Shown in pieces: positions 43,173 to 53,397 of a DNA stretch of 64,000 bases. The notes under the pieces are model-generated. The model saw only the letters and a program-made list of their open reading frames with translations, was not told the origin of the DNA and ran no database searches. The stretch's first letter is position 1, and every line of letters starts with the position of its first letter. The translations under genes were made by a program, and so were the position numbers. Origin of the DNA: Kappaphycus alvarezii (lineage: Eukaryota > Rhodophyta > Florideophyceae > Gigartinales > Solieriaceae); contig NADL03000108.1 of NCBI GenBank assembly GCA_002205965.3, forward strand, positions 186,001 through 250,000, in the 5' to 3' direction.

Positions 43173-44760
43173 CTAAAATGTTACCTTCAGGCCAGCCATC
43201 AAGCAGGCCGCATTGGACATGACCGCTGCTGCAGCGGGCCTTTGCATCAAAACCCCCCAAACCTTTCCATACGGCCCCAGTGCCCTCACGGCCACGTTCC
43301 TTGCCACGTCATTTAGCATTGCATATGCATCCGGGTTCCACCCTCCAAGAGTGGAGAGTGACACAGGCACGAGCCTACCTCTGGTGGAGGTCGCGATAAA
43401 GGATTGATATCTTCTCTGCTTTGCATTTCGCGCCGCATTCAGAGAGGACATCGGGTTGAAGGCCCTCACTCTTCTGTGCGAGGGAGCGAAGGGGTTCACG
43501 AAGGTAACATCAAAAAAGTCGGTCCCTCCGCTGCTTCCCATTGCCTGGATGTCTGGTCTCGTGCGGTGGAGACCATGGCGTGGCTCTACAACAGGATGAC
43601 GAGCAGCTCTTGCTAGGTCTTTCGCGAGAAGGGCTGCTCGTGTCGGTTGATCCTTTGGGCTCCATGCAAGCAGTGCATCAGATGATCGCCATGTACATCG
43701 AGTGTGTCCGGGCAATTCCTTCTCGGGCATGGCGTGCCAGGGTGAAAAAGTGGGACTTGACAGTAGTATTGAAGCCACACCGAGAATTCTCGAGGGTCAA
43801 TTATTGTCTGTAGTCCGGGGCATGTGGGACAATACACCCATTCCCTGGCTCCCGGGAGGGCCATAGACAAGAGAAACGCCTGCCTCCTCGAATCCCCAGA
43901 GAAATTCGTTCTTGCACTGCTTCATGGATTGCGTCTGTCAGCGTCTTTTGCGATGGTGTTTTTTGCGAGCAAATTACACTGAACGGGATAATCCTAGACG
44001 GCAGGCAAGAGGTCGACCACCTTCGATGGGCATCTGCAGCTGCTTCGTATGTTCCTAGCTCCTTAATAGGCGTTGGAAGCAAGGTCTTGCAAAGCTTGCT
44101 AGATGATGAGCTAGAAGCCAAGAACGCCGCAGCCGCGATGTTCTTCGCGGAGGTGAGTCCGATCCCAAGAGATGGTTTTTCTTGTCCTTTGGTGTGACCG
44201 GACGCTGGAGTTCTCGGAATACTTCCGAATACAGTACTCCCCCTGCCAATTTTCGAACACAGTCCTCCATCATCCTGTCGAACTCTTCCGCTCCTTCTTC
44301 AGTGTAAGACGGGGCACTACCCGCAACAAATAGCCTACTTTGCAAACGCCAAAACAGTTACGCAGTAGCTGGAATGCCACTTGCCTATTCTCAAGGTCAG
44401 CAATGGTCTCGAGGAATGATCTGAGGGATGAGACATGGTTCGTAAAGGACCGTGTGGTGTATTCCTTAGTACCAACAGGGGCGTTCAGGACGGAAGTACC
44501 CTCGCTGTACTCTTGCTTAATCCCGTCTGGGTAGACTCTGTGCTGACCCTGGAGGGGCTGTAGGCCACCAGACGGTGCACTTCGGCAGCGACAAGTGCAG
44601 TCCTCGGCTTTCAGCATCCACGGAGCGAAGTACTTCGATGGCTTTGACGAGTTGGTCGTGCGCCCGATAATGTACCCGTCATCGTGGTACCGCAGTTGAA
44701 GTAACAACTTTGCCAGTCTCTGTTCTCCCTTCCTCTGAACTGAAGAGTTCTTGTATCGGT
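43050..44760 (-). pseudogene. LINE-A (A1) pol copy with complete 3' end
   Basis: Minus-strand sister of the copy at 0.3-2.2 kb. RT palm LLQLRYHDDGYIIGR near 44665-44710; thumb and connection at 44055-44530; knuckle CPRRNCPDTLDVHGDHLMHC near 43650-43760; RLE TRPDIQAMGSSGGTDFFDV near 43490-43560; C-terminal SLSTLGGWNPDAYAML then SNAACLMAGLKVTF, stop at 43173-43175. The 3' UTR extends to GGGGAAAGG at 43050. At least four frames are used; the shift between knuckle and RLE is the same as in the other copy. RLE catalytic residues are preserved here. The 5' part of RT is absent (truncated near 44760). Confidence 0.85.
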
Positions 44761-45345
44761 ATGGTGAAGTCTACACAGCGGAGAATCAGCTGCTGAAGTA
44801 CGGATTATAGATTCCGGCGCCTCCGACCTTACTGTATGTAGTAAACAGTTTTTCTTCGATTTTGTGGACGTAATACTCCTAAAAATGATTTTGATTGGGT
44901 ACGGATCAATTATTGAGACAATTGGGATTGGAATATTTACTATCGATATCAAAATTGGGAATAGGATCCAAAGAGAAATTTATTGATGGAGTGTTACTTG
45001 TCTGAAAAACTACGCGATTTTTTACTTCTTTGCTAAGACTGCAGAATCGGCACAAGAGGACATTCCCGGACAATCACTTTATCATCATGGAAGGTTTGAC
45101 TATGCAGCTATAGATCCTTTGAGGCAAGGTATGTCTGGATCAATTGTAGATAGCGGAGGGCAAATGAACCGGCTTGCATTCACGTTTAGAATAGGACTGT
45201 GTATTTTTCTGCTTTGGAAGAGGAAGCGGTAAGGTAAGACCGATTTGAGCATGATTAGGCATGAAGAATCGAGAATCTCGGGCCGATAATGCTGTCATTG
45301 GACCATATCCGAAGATTTCTTGAGATAAATGTAATCCGCGCAAAG
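44761..45345. other. No recognised gene
   Basis: About 585 bp of AT-rich DNA left of sLTR-2. CATTC at 45346-45350 is its target duplication. Confidence 0.4.
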
Positions 45346-45657
45346 CATTCTGATAGGGGTAAATCGGCGGGGGAGGAGATCCTCAGAACCAATTACCCTG
45401 AGAAGGAGGTGTTGCGAGCGACAAAAGTGCTGCCGTGGTATTGTTGAACGAACAAAAGGGAGTGTATATAGAAGAGAGTTGAGAAAGCTACAAGCAAGTA
45501 TAAAAGGGGCAGGGTCTACCACTGACGCTCTGCGACCAGCGTAAGAAAACGTTTTCTTGGGTCTGAAGTTGACTCTCAACTTCCTACTACTCGGGACTTG
45601 GCTTGAAGTTGTCTGCCAACTTGCTTGACCTCTCCATGAGGAAGCAGTTTACTCAGC

Positions 45658-45664
45658 TTATATA
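45658..45664 (-). promoter_or_regulatory. Putative LTR TATA box (sLTR-2)
   Basis: TATATAA on the minus strand in the segment homologous to sLTR-3, whose TATATAA is at 63074-63080. It likely marks the U3/R transition. Confidence 0.5.
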
Positions 45665-45792
45665 GACTTTTGGCTACCCCTAAAGTCCGAACAAAACTAC
45701 AGAAGATACTAAGAAATGCATAAAAATACTTTGTGTGGACAATATACTCTAAGCAAAAGATACTTAAGAAACTAACAATTAATTTGGTCCTC

Positions 45793-46443
45793 TTATTTCC
45801 CATTCTCTAAATCAGATCCAAACAACTCCTCTAAAATATCCATGCTGTCCAAGCAGTCCCCACAAATATCTGCGAATGGCTCACAACTCTCTATTTCCCC
45901 CTGGGAGATATCTAGACTACTAAAGATATCTCCATCCGGTTCCATCGTGGGCACAACTTGATCCATACTCTCTATTCCAGGCCCCACCGGTCCAACACTT
46001 TCCATGCCCCCTGTTGCCTCATCTTCCTCATCCTCCTCCTCCTCTTCCTCCTCCTCATCCTCTTCTTCTTCATCCTCATCCTCCTCATCCTCCTCATCCT
46101 CATCCTCCTCATCCTCCTCATCCTCCTCATCCTCCTCATCCTCCTCATCCTCCTCATCCCCCTCATCCTCATCTTCCTGATCCTCGTACACTAGCTCAGG
46201 GGCTAACCATTCCTCGAAGGACTCCCCGCTCTCCTCCTCGACCTTCTCAGCCTCTCCCGGACTTACCTCCCTCGCTTCTTCTTCTATGAAGAGGCGGCGC
46301 ACGAACTCGATGATTTGCTTCTTTGTTTGCCGCCGGATGTAGTCGTCGGCATCGGTTGGCCCGTAGGCGGCGAGACGAAGGCCATTGATGGAACGGGAAG
46401 GGCGGTTTTTGGAAATAGGGACAGAGGGGCGAAGGTTGCTCAT
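45793..46443 (-). CDS. Acidic 216-residue protein encoded inside an LTR
   Basis: ATG at 46443, TAA/TAG-type stop at about 45793. Residues 1-20 are basic/polar (MSNLRPSVPISKNRPSRSIN). Residues 25-50 form a likely helix (DADDYIRRQTKKQIIEFVRR). Residues 85-145 are an Asp/Glu tract made of (Asp/Glu)-rich repeats encoded by TCATCCTCC units on the plus strand. The C-terminus is acidic with Cys residues (CEPFADICGDCLDSMDILEE). No catalytic or zinc motif, signal peptide or membrane segment is seen. Its own TATA-like box lies upstream inside the LTR. The function is unknown; histone-binding or activation-domain-like behaviour would fit the composition but is inference. sLTR-1 carries the same ORF with one stop. 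Confidence 0.75.
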   Translation of the reverse strand: MSNLRPSVPISKNRPSRSINGLRLAAYGPTDADDYIRRQTKKQIIEFVRRLFIEEEAREVSPGEAEKVEEESGESFEEWLAPELVYEDQEDEDEGDEEDEEDEEDEEDEEDEEDEDEEDEEDEDEEEEDEEEEEEEEDEEDEATGGMESVGPVGPGIESMDQVVPTMEPDGDIFSSLDISQGEIESCEPFADICGDCLDSMDILEELFGSDLENGK

Positions 46444-46880
46444 TGTGATAGAAGTTGGGGAACAGGAGGCAATGTGGGGTGCTTTGGGTGTGTGGGGGAG
46501 AGGGGTGATGAGTAAAATGATCGGGGCATTTGGAACTTAGAATAAAGGGGTTTAAATAGGCTCCCGGGGCAGGTTCTATAGATTAGGAATAGGTAAAATA
46601 AATCTGCAAGGGATTTTGCAATAGTGCATTTGCGCCCTTCTTCTCAAAAAAAAGGCGAATTTGGAGGAGGAGGTAAGCTAAAAGGGAAAAGGGACTTGAT
46701 TCGGGGTCGATTCAGAGGGTTAAATACAGTATAAAAATATCTAGATAAAATGGAAGTAAATTTGGAAATGACGGTTGGAGAAGTTAGGGGCGGGATCGTT
46801 GTAGGTTGCTGGATTACACGAGGGGAGGACCATTTCCTGTATTAAATGAGGGGGAGGACCATTTTTTGTATTACACATTC

Positions 46881-47070
46881 CCGATGAGAAAAGAAAACAG
46901 GCCATCATTCAACACGAGAATGGAAAAAGGTTCGGGTGTTTTCCTCTTGGAAGATATATACGATCTGCACGAGAAGTGTCCGCTCAACAGTGGTGGGGGG
47001 AATTAATTAATATTGACAAAAAGATATCATAGGGGGGAAGTTTGGGTTCTTTAATATTTGGAAGATGCGA
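46881..47070. repeat. A1 and A2 tails beside sLTR-2
   Basis: An A1 tail at 46922-46966 (AAAAAGGTTCGGGTGTTTTC to ATACGATC) and an A2-type tail at 47032-47069 (AGGGGGGAAGTTTGGG to GGAAGATG), both minus orientation, directly before a LINE-B fragment. Confidence 0.65.
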
Positions 47071-47795
47071 GTCGCTGTGTCGCGCTATTCCCTGGATCTA
47101 CTCGCTGTGCGGTCTACTCCCGGCGCTCGGCCGACGTCGCACCCGTCGTAAATTCCAGGCGGCCAACACGCGTTGACCTGCAAATACGAAGACGGAATGA
47201 CTCGTCGACATTACTTCCTCCGCAACGTTCTTGCCCGCTTCTATAAGGAAGTTGGGATCGTTGCCCACGTCGGGCATGCACCCCTCTAAAAGGTTCCCAA
47301 TTCGTCTGAGCATTCGGACTTCCCCTCGTTACGATTGGACATTAACGTTGCCGCTGCCTACGGGGGTTCACAGTACCGACATCATTGTCGACCTTAATGT
47401 TGCCGGCCCCTCCGCCTGCAGCCACATCTCGCCAAGTACGGTTACCGCAGGCACTGCAGCGATACTGGCAGAGAGCGAGAAACCCCGTCATTACGGCACT
47501 TACTGCGACCAAAACGATAACCTCCTCTCTCCTGTCGGGATTGATATCCATGGTGCCTTGGGCGAAGATGGAAAGGGGTTTTTCCTCCTCCTTGCTTCTT
47601 TTTCTGCTTCCCGTCGCGATTCCTCCCCTCAACAGCATCTCCGTGACTTCGTTACCCGTTTTGCGTTTAGTCTCTAAGTGATGCAGGTGCAACAGGTTTC
47701 CACCCGCCGCCCGCATTCGTAGTTAAGATCTAAATACCCCCGACCGCATCTGTGCCACATTGTACCATTCGTAAAGATTTACCCCCGTGTCCCAG
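47071..47795 (+). pseudogene. LINE-B pol C-terminus, decayed
   Basis: Plus strand: VALFPGSTRCAVYSRRSADV (knuckle start), then in shifted frames a degraded GQHALTCKYEDGMTRR, RLE-like VHSTDIIVDLNVAGPSA, and the end SPVGIDIHGALGEDGKGFF near 47535-47590. The 3' UTR ends with a diverged GTAAAGATTTACCCCC. Knuckle and RLE residues are partly lost and at least three frameshifts occur. Confidence 0.75.
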
Positions 47796-47799
47796 GAAA

Positions 47800-48126
47800 T
47801 TAAGTCAGGTAAGACATTAAGAGGCTCGTGCCTGTGCCAATCTCTATTCTTGAAGGGTGGCACCCGGATGCATGTGCAGTGCTTAATGAAGTGGCAAGGA
47901 ACGTGGTCGTGAGGGCATTGGAGACGTACGGAAAGGTTCGGAGGGTTTTGATGCAAAGGAACTCCGCAGCAGCCGTCATGTCCAATGCGGCATGCTTGAT
48001 GGCTGGCCTGAAGGTAGGTTTTTAGAGCGTAGTTCCTTCCCCGTTACTGTGTCGGTACACCATTTTTGAGTCGTTATGGTTACTATGGGATAGATCGATA
48101 CTTCCAAGAGTAAAACACCCAAATCT
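47800..48126 (+). pseudogene. 5'-truncated A1 copy (C-terminus and 3' UTR)
   Basis: It encodes RLVPVPISILEGWHPDACAV, then NEVARNVVVRALETYGK and SNAACLMAGLKVGF, stop at 48023-48025. The A1 3' UTR follows, ending AAATCTTTCCCCC. The coding part is open, about 65 codons. It sits between LINE-B and LINE-A debris. Confidence 0.8.
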
Positions 48127-48775
48127 TTCCCCCTTCTCCTCGAGGAACGCAGAGTGACTGGATAAGTTGAAAGCGTTCTTCAAGTTGACGGATAGGAAGT
48201 CGAACTCCGGGCTTATCCCCAGCTTTGTTACCGTTCGCTGGATGCCGTGAGCTGCCGCTTCAGCCCCGGTGTTCGTCCGGATTCGTACTTGGAGTGGTTG
48301 GAGGTACTCTGCCGCCTTTCTCTTTGATTTAGACATGAGGTAGCTGCTGACAAATCTTCGAAGGGGAATTTGAGTATTTTACTTCTTGGAAGATATATCT
48401 GATCTTCGAAGTGTCTCGCCAACAGAGATGGGGCGCGGTGTCCTGTCCTTCTTGGCGAGCGGTGTTAGCGGGTCGCCGGCAATTCATGGGGCGAGAGCTG
48501 TCCGAGCTTTCCCTGCGGCGACGACGTTGACAAAATCCGTGAGGGAGTTGAGAATAACACCACGGGAGGAAGAGTTTAGGTTGCGGATGAACTCGTTGAG
48601 GTAAGAAGGGCGTAGACCTGAGCCGCCGAGGGCGGAGCCGTTTTTGAACGATCTAACCGCACGGATGACCTCCTCTGTTCAAATTTTTGTGAACGGAGGG
48701 AGAGTATCGGCTGGGACAAGTTTGTCGTCATGGGCATTTAGTGTTCCCTGTGGTTGCTCAGCGCGAAGTGCATCG
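48127..48775 (-). pseudogene. LINE-A pol RT fragment in duplicated block 2
   Basis: Counterpart of 15595-16990 without E553. Minus strand: LNEFIRNLNSSSRGVILNSL, GKARTALAP then a stop, PLTPLAKKDRTPRPISVGET, an A1 tail at 48362-48404, then SYLMSKSKRKAAEYLQPLQV and FLSVNLKNAFNLSSHSAFLE. RT coding stops near 48130. The internal stop and the shared tail show that it was dead before duplication. Confidence 0.75.
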
Positions 48776-49745
48776 GAAACTTTTCATGTTACCAAAATTA
48801 CAGATATTGAACTCTTAAGGCGTAATAGGTCCTTAAAAAGGCACCTGCAGTTTTCCATTAAAAGTGCCCTAGATTTAAAGAAGTTATATCCGATCCAGTG
48901 AATTGAATTCCTCTATTTGTTGAAGGCATTATCATGAGGCATTACTTAGTAGCTATGACTGATGATATGAAGAGACGTTTTAATGTAGAATGGGATAAGA
49001 AAGATATATTCGAGACCAATGAATTTCTTGGAGCTCAATTAATTCTGATTTTGGAGTAGTTTTAACATAACACAATGTATAGAGCAAGTCGTCCGTCGCA
49101 TTTATATAAAATGGTGTAAGAACCTGAATACCCCCGAACTCATTGCGAGTCCGTTTCAACTATTCGTGGGTCAGATCCAGTGGACCGTAAGCACTATCAG
49201 TAGCTTGCTGAGGCATGTTTGTATATATGCAAGCGCAATAGACTTGATACCTCAAGTGTAGTCAGTTATACAAGAAGCAACTCATGATGCCCACCAAGGT
49301 TACATCTTTTTTCTGCTTTAGAGATGCTACGGTATTTTGAAGACTACTTGGTAAGTACAGAGAGTTGTTAAGGATGCAATTTTAAAGCTATCTTCAGAGC
49401 GACTGGGCAGGTGATTTGAAGAGATCACACTAGAACTAAGTTATTTTCATAAGGTGAGATGAAAAAGGCCGATCCTTGGACATGGATTGCCCAGTTCATT
49501 CAATAGGGCTTTTCGTCGGTATTTGAACCAAACCAGGCAGAATAGGGTGTTAATGAAAGTTATCACACCTATCTTTGAATGGCAGCGGATTTGCCCTCAG
49601 ACCCATAGAAGTTCCATTTATGCCCGGAAGATTATGGTATAGCAACTGCCCAAGAGACACTTATTGTATCTGAAGCACGAGCTACGTTTATCAGTATCCT
49701 TTATAATGTATAATTAACGCAAAACGCAGTTAAGAGGCCTGTAGA
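48775..49745 (+). pseudogene. Degenerate copia pol, copy 2
   Basis: Counterpart of 16985-17945, with the same weak RT-end motif (MKRRFNVEW, FETNEFLGAQLI) and RNase H-like tail (TAQETLIVSEARATFISILY), and stops throughout. It adds no coding capacity. Confidence 0.5.
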
Positions 49746-50135
49746 AAGGGTTATTGAATTTACAGGTTTAAATCCATTTTAGCCTCTGCGTAAGTTTCCA
49801 CTTCCGTCACTGCATGCGTTTTCTTGGTCGGGGCGTAAGAAGTTGATATTCTCGACGAAGATCAATATCATATTTTCGTTTAGCCCTTACTCTTTTAGGT
49901 CTCTTTCCTTCTCTTTTCCGTGCTTTTCCCTAGTCGTCATCTTTCCACTGGTTACCAGCTGAGAGTAAGTGCAGCAGCGCAGGAACATCTCAAAATTAGT
50001 TTTTATACTTATCGTGTGCAGATTTGTCACGAATGCTGCTCCTATCGTGTGTAGTAATGTGTAAAGGCATGATTACAAAGTGCTGTACATTGCATGGCTA
50101 ACATTCTACGTTAATATCAAAATACAGGCGTGCTT

Positions 50136-50688
50136 TGCAAAATAATTGGGATAGGTAGATCCAAAAGAATAATAAATAGTTCCAACTTGAATAAATAAAT
50201 AAATGCTTCAATTGGACTTAGAATGAATAATGAATAGAAAACTCAATTTAATGATAGCTTATCGAGGGGAATATTTCGATGGCCCGAGGATGTAAAAATA
50301 TTTCTAACAACCTAGGACTACTTATACTCCACACCAGAGTGAACCTCCTACAAAAATCAGGTTAGCCTTACAATAATTTTGGTACACATGATTCAGGCTC
50401 AGCAATAATTATTGTAATATTTTACAGATAAGCAATCATCCAGATATTAATTTGTCGCAGCATAAATGCAATAATTATGGCCTGTATAACATAAAAACCC
50501 AACTGTAGGACACAAAAATTATTTCACACTGAATTCATCATAAAATTGTGCCATTATAAAATTGATAAAATTATTCTTTGATGATTCACAATTAATATAA
50601 ATTGTGGGCCTCAATAAAAATATTGCTCTAAAATTCAGCATCACTGCAGGACACTGGGATAAAGATTAAAATATTTGGTCAATTTTCA
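50136..50688 (+). mobile_element. E553 element, copy 3 (best defined)
   Basis: 553 bp, TGCAAAATAATTGG to GGTCAATTTTCA, with the perfect 7-bp duplication CGTGCTT (50129-50135, 50689-50695). The empty site is at 18345-18351. The ends are imperfectly inverted (TGCAAAAT versus TGAAAATT). AT-rich, no ORF, so non-autonomous. Confidence 0.85.
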
Positions 50689-50897
50689 CGTGCTTAGCAT
50701 ATTAATTACAGCATTGTTTTTTTACGAGCAGAAAGTCGCTGACGCATCTGCGATATGTCTCCGTGGATATGTTCTCTCAGATTCAATGTATATTTTGAAG
50801 TTAGGTGTACTTTCTAGCGGGTGTGGACATTCAATTAATCGGTTGCGTCCATTAGCTTCATCAATCGTGTTACGGATATGCCGTACTCTTTCAAAAG

Positions 50898-50941
50898 GGG
50901 GAACGTTTGGGTGTTTTACTCTTGGAAGATATATCCGATCA
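50898..50941 (-). repeat. A1 tail insertion
   Basis: GGGGGAACGTTTGGG through ATATCCGATC, minus orientation. It marks the end of block 2 homology. Confidence 0.75.
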
Positions 50942-52029
50942 AAAATATTTGCGGTATATGGCCTCTATGTTGAGCAGTATCTCCAGTTAGCCTTAAGATG
51001 TGTTCCGTAAATGTCTAACACAACGCCTCTGCGGAGTTCTTCTGCTTCAGATACATAATCGGAAAATGCTTTGACAATACTTCGAAGACCTTTGTAACTC
51101 AGCAACAGCTTTTCATTTTCGTGGAAATTTCGCGTGCCACAAGGGCGGGAAAATTTTCTTCAAATATGGTTAGTGTGCCACGACACGATGACTGACAGGA
51201 CAATTCCCGGATTTCTTCCAGCGTGTTAGATGACAAAGTGTGCAGGCTGTCGCCTTTTTTAGCCAGCCTTGATGTTAAAATTCTGTCCCCTCTGGGCATC
51301 AGAAGCGTTCATAGAGCAAATTTATGCCTTCGAACAAATAATAAGATAGGCGATGAAGGATGTACCCTCGTTATTGATATAAATTGGCCGATATTAACGT
51401 GGTGCGGGGAATCCTTTTGATTCAGAGCGTTTGGAGGTATAGGGAAGAGAACTGTCCACTCGTCTAGATTCATTCTTAACTCGGATGTTACAGACATTTC
51501 CACACGATGAGCCTCTTTCCTTGAACCGATAAGCATGCAGATTTTCAGTGGAGAGTTTAGAAGCGTGGGCTGGTGTGGTAATTTCAGTCACATTGAGAGC
51601 TAAAGAATAGTCTCTTTGTGGAAGTGCGCTGAGTCCACGTGCATTAATGCTTTCGAAGCTGTAAATACTGCCCCGAAACAAAAAGGGCAAGGCCAGCTTT
51701 CCCATTTGATGTTTTCGAAAACTTAAATAACCAGCGGCAACTCAAGTGATCACCCATTCATTGACATGCTTATTCCGCCTGTGAGGCTTTGCCCGATTTC
51801 CTTGTTGTCTAATTTCAAAAGATCATTTGGGGAATAGCAGTGTAAAGCAGATCCAAAATGTCCAAGAAAGTTGTCTTCTCCTACAGTTAATAGACTGTGG
51901 ATAAAGGGACGCACAAATGTTATAATGCCTGCAGTGAGAGATAATGCCTGCAGTGAGAGAACCCAAGAAGAAGTGCTCACAGATTGCCTGCTCTGTGACT
52001 TCAAGGCTTCAATGGACGCTGATTTCCAT
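50942..52029 (-). other. Unassigned region with minus-strand open stretches
   Basis: Minus-strand stretches at 51099-51299, 51309-51536, 51394-51705 and 51750-52004 follow one another and could be pieces of one decayed or intron-split gene. For example RPFIHSLLTVGEDNFLGHFG and LHCYSPNDLLKLDNKEIGQS at 51770-51910, LDEWTVLFPIPPNALNQKD near 51430, and TLEEIRELSCQSSCRGTLTI near 51190. I recognise no domain. A small direct repeat (ATGCCTGCAGTGAGAGA, twice) is at 51925-51961. Confidence 0.35.
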
Positions 52030-52145
52030 ACTGGGATAATTGGGAATTAATTTACTTTGGTTGATATGTAGGTTAGTACCCAGTAAATTTGTACCGGAGC
52101 GTAGATACCGTATCATTGCCAAGCCAATTGTGAAACCGTACAATA
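52030..52145. repeat. R3 dispersed repeat, partial copy 3
   Basis: TAATTTACTTTGGTTGATAT through CAGTAAATTTGTACCGGAGC to GTGAAACCGTACAAT. The right end of R3 is missing. Confidence 0.65.
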
Positions 52146-52496
52146 CTTCTCGGAAAATGGCAGGTAAACAATGGATGTGAATAATTGAAATACGTGGGAA
52201 GCTAAAAAAATCATTATGATTTTCTATGACCTATTATTTCACTACAAAAATTTCTCGACAATTCGTAGAAGATGGACCTTCTGGTAAATAGAAAAGCTTT
52301 CGAACACTACTGCAACTCTTCTTGAGCACTGGAATAGTTATTTTCCAGCAATCATTTTTCTTTTCTGCAATTCCCCAAGCAAGATTTTACCAACAAAATG
52401 AACTTTTCCGTTCAAACTCCAATATATGTTGTTAATCAACGATTTCGTGAAACTTTGAAGAAAAGCGTTGTATTTCAAGAATGAGACTTAGCAAAG
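52146..52496. other. No recognised gene
   Basis: About 350 bp, AT-rich, with stops in all frames. Confidence 0.4.
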
Positions 52497-52852
52497 GTGG
52501 AAACTAATCTCTCAAGACGAAGGCTGCGACAAGCTTTTACATTCCTATCCCCATATCCATCCTCGGAGGCTGGCATTCAGACGCCTGCCATGCTAATCGA
52601 TGCCGCACGGAACGTGGCCGTTCGGGCTATAGAGACCTATGGAAAGGCTCGAGCGGTACTAAACCAAAGGCAGGCTGTTGCGGACATTGTGTCTAACGCG
52701 GCATGGCTCCTCGCTGACATTGAGCCGGCCCTGTAAGGAATGCTACTTAGTGCTACCCAGTGATGACCTCTCCCGCACAACGCACTCGCAGCGGCGTGGA
52801 TACAACCGACGACATCTTCCATACAGTAAAATAACCCAAAAATTCCCCCGCT
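52497..52852 (+). pseudogene. 5'-truncated A2 copy (C-terminus and 3' UTR)
   Basis: It encodes LIDAARNVAVRAIETYGKAR and AAWLLADIEPAL, stop at 52734-52736. The A2 3' UTR follows (CCCGCACAACGCACTCGC, ...CGACATCTTCCATACAG, ...CCCAAAAATTCCCCC). This copy links the A2 tails to an A2 ORF end. Confidence 0.8.
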
Positions 52853-53283
52853 TCGACATTTAACGAAGCATGCCTTTTGAGGGAATCTAATTTGGTCCAT
52901 CCAAAAGCCCTTTGAATAAATTGGAACACATTTAGTAGAAAAGGGAGGTTTGTATACTGTAATGGAGATGCTGATTTCGATTACCTGTTGCCAGTATTGT
53001 ACTCAACAATATCCCCTATCACATGAAGAGGAAGGGTATCCTTAAAGGAAAAAATAAGAGGTAGGAGAAGCTGTATGTTCAACAAGATGACCAGCCCGCG
53101 ATAAACAGCGAAGGGAAAGAGCCTTGGGGGAAAAAATGGCCCTTGTAAGTCAAAGGACTGTAAATATCAACCTCAATGGCGGAGAGGATTTTTTTGTCAC
53201 AGTAATATCCGTAATTGGAATATTTCTAACCCTCTGAAGTATTCCCAAGTGTATTTTGTAGCTAATGCTCCAACCAGTCGGGA
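52853..53283. other. No recognised gene
   Basis: About 430 bp without long frames, domains or recognised repeats. Confidence 0.35.
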
Positions 53284-53397
53284 GTTCTTCCTCCATTATT
53301 GTGTTGGCACCCCTTTTCGAGTCGATTATGGATGTCTGGAAAAATTTAGGATAAATCAAAAATATCTTCCAACAGTAAAAGCACCCAAAGCTTCCCC
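53284..53397 (+). repeat. A1 tail insertion (long)
   Basis: GGAGTTCTTCCTCCATTATT to AAAAGCACCCAAAGCTTCCC, nearly the entire A1 3' UTR, next to LINE-B sequence. Confidence 0.75.

Larger units (their letters stand above)
45351..46875 (-). mobile_element. sLTR-2: solo LTR with intact acidic-protein ORF
   Basis: 1525 bp, TG...CA ends, perfect 5-bp duplication CATTC (45346-45350, 46876-46880). Nearly identical to sLTR-1. On the minus strand the order is: two units of about 30 bp ending TGTATTA near the start, a TATTTAAA box at 46551-46558 about 108 bp before the ORF, the ORF, then TATATAA at 45658-45664 about 307 bp before the LTR end. The last 300 bp match sLTR-3, fixing the orientation as U3 (with ORF), TATA, R, U5. 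Confidence 0.85.
48136..50893. repeat. Segmental duplication, block 2
   Basis: Partner of 15795-18550. It contains the LINE-A RT fragment, the degenerate copia segment and gene-free DNA. Private changes are E553 at 50136-50688 and an A1 tail exactly at its right end (50898-50941). Confidence 0.8.

Noticed and set aside
46014..46289. Plus-strand frame rich in Pro-His repeats
   Set aside because: It is the reverse reading of the Asp/Glu tract of the minus-strand acidic ORF and has no independent support.
45351..46875. sLTR-2 as a DNA transposon
   Set aside because: It has no terminal inverted repeats beyond TG/CA, and the internal TATA and homology with sLTR-3 fit an LTR better; kept as a possible alternative only if no paired LTRs exist.
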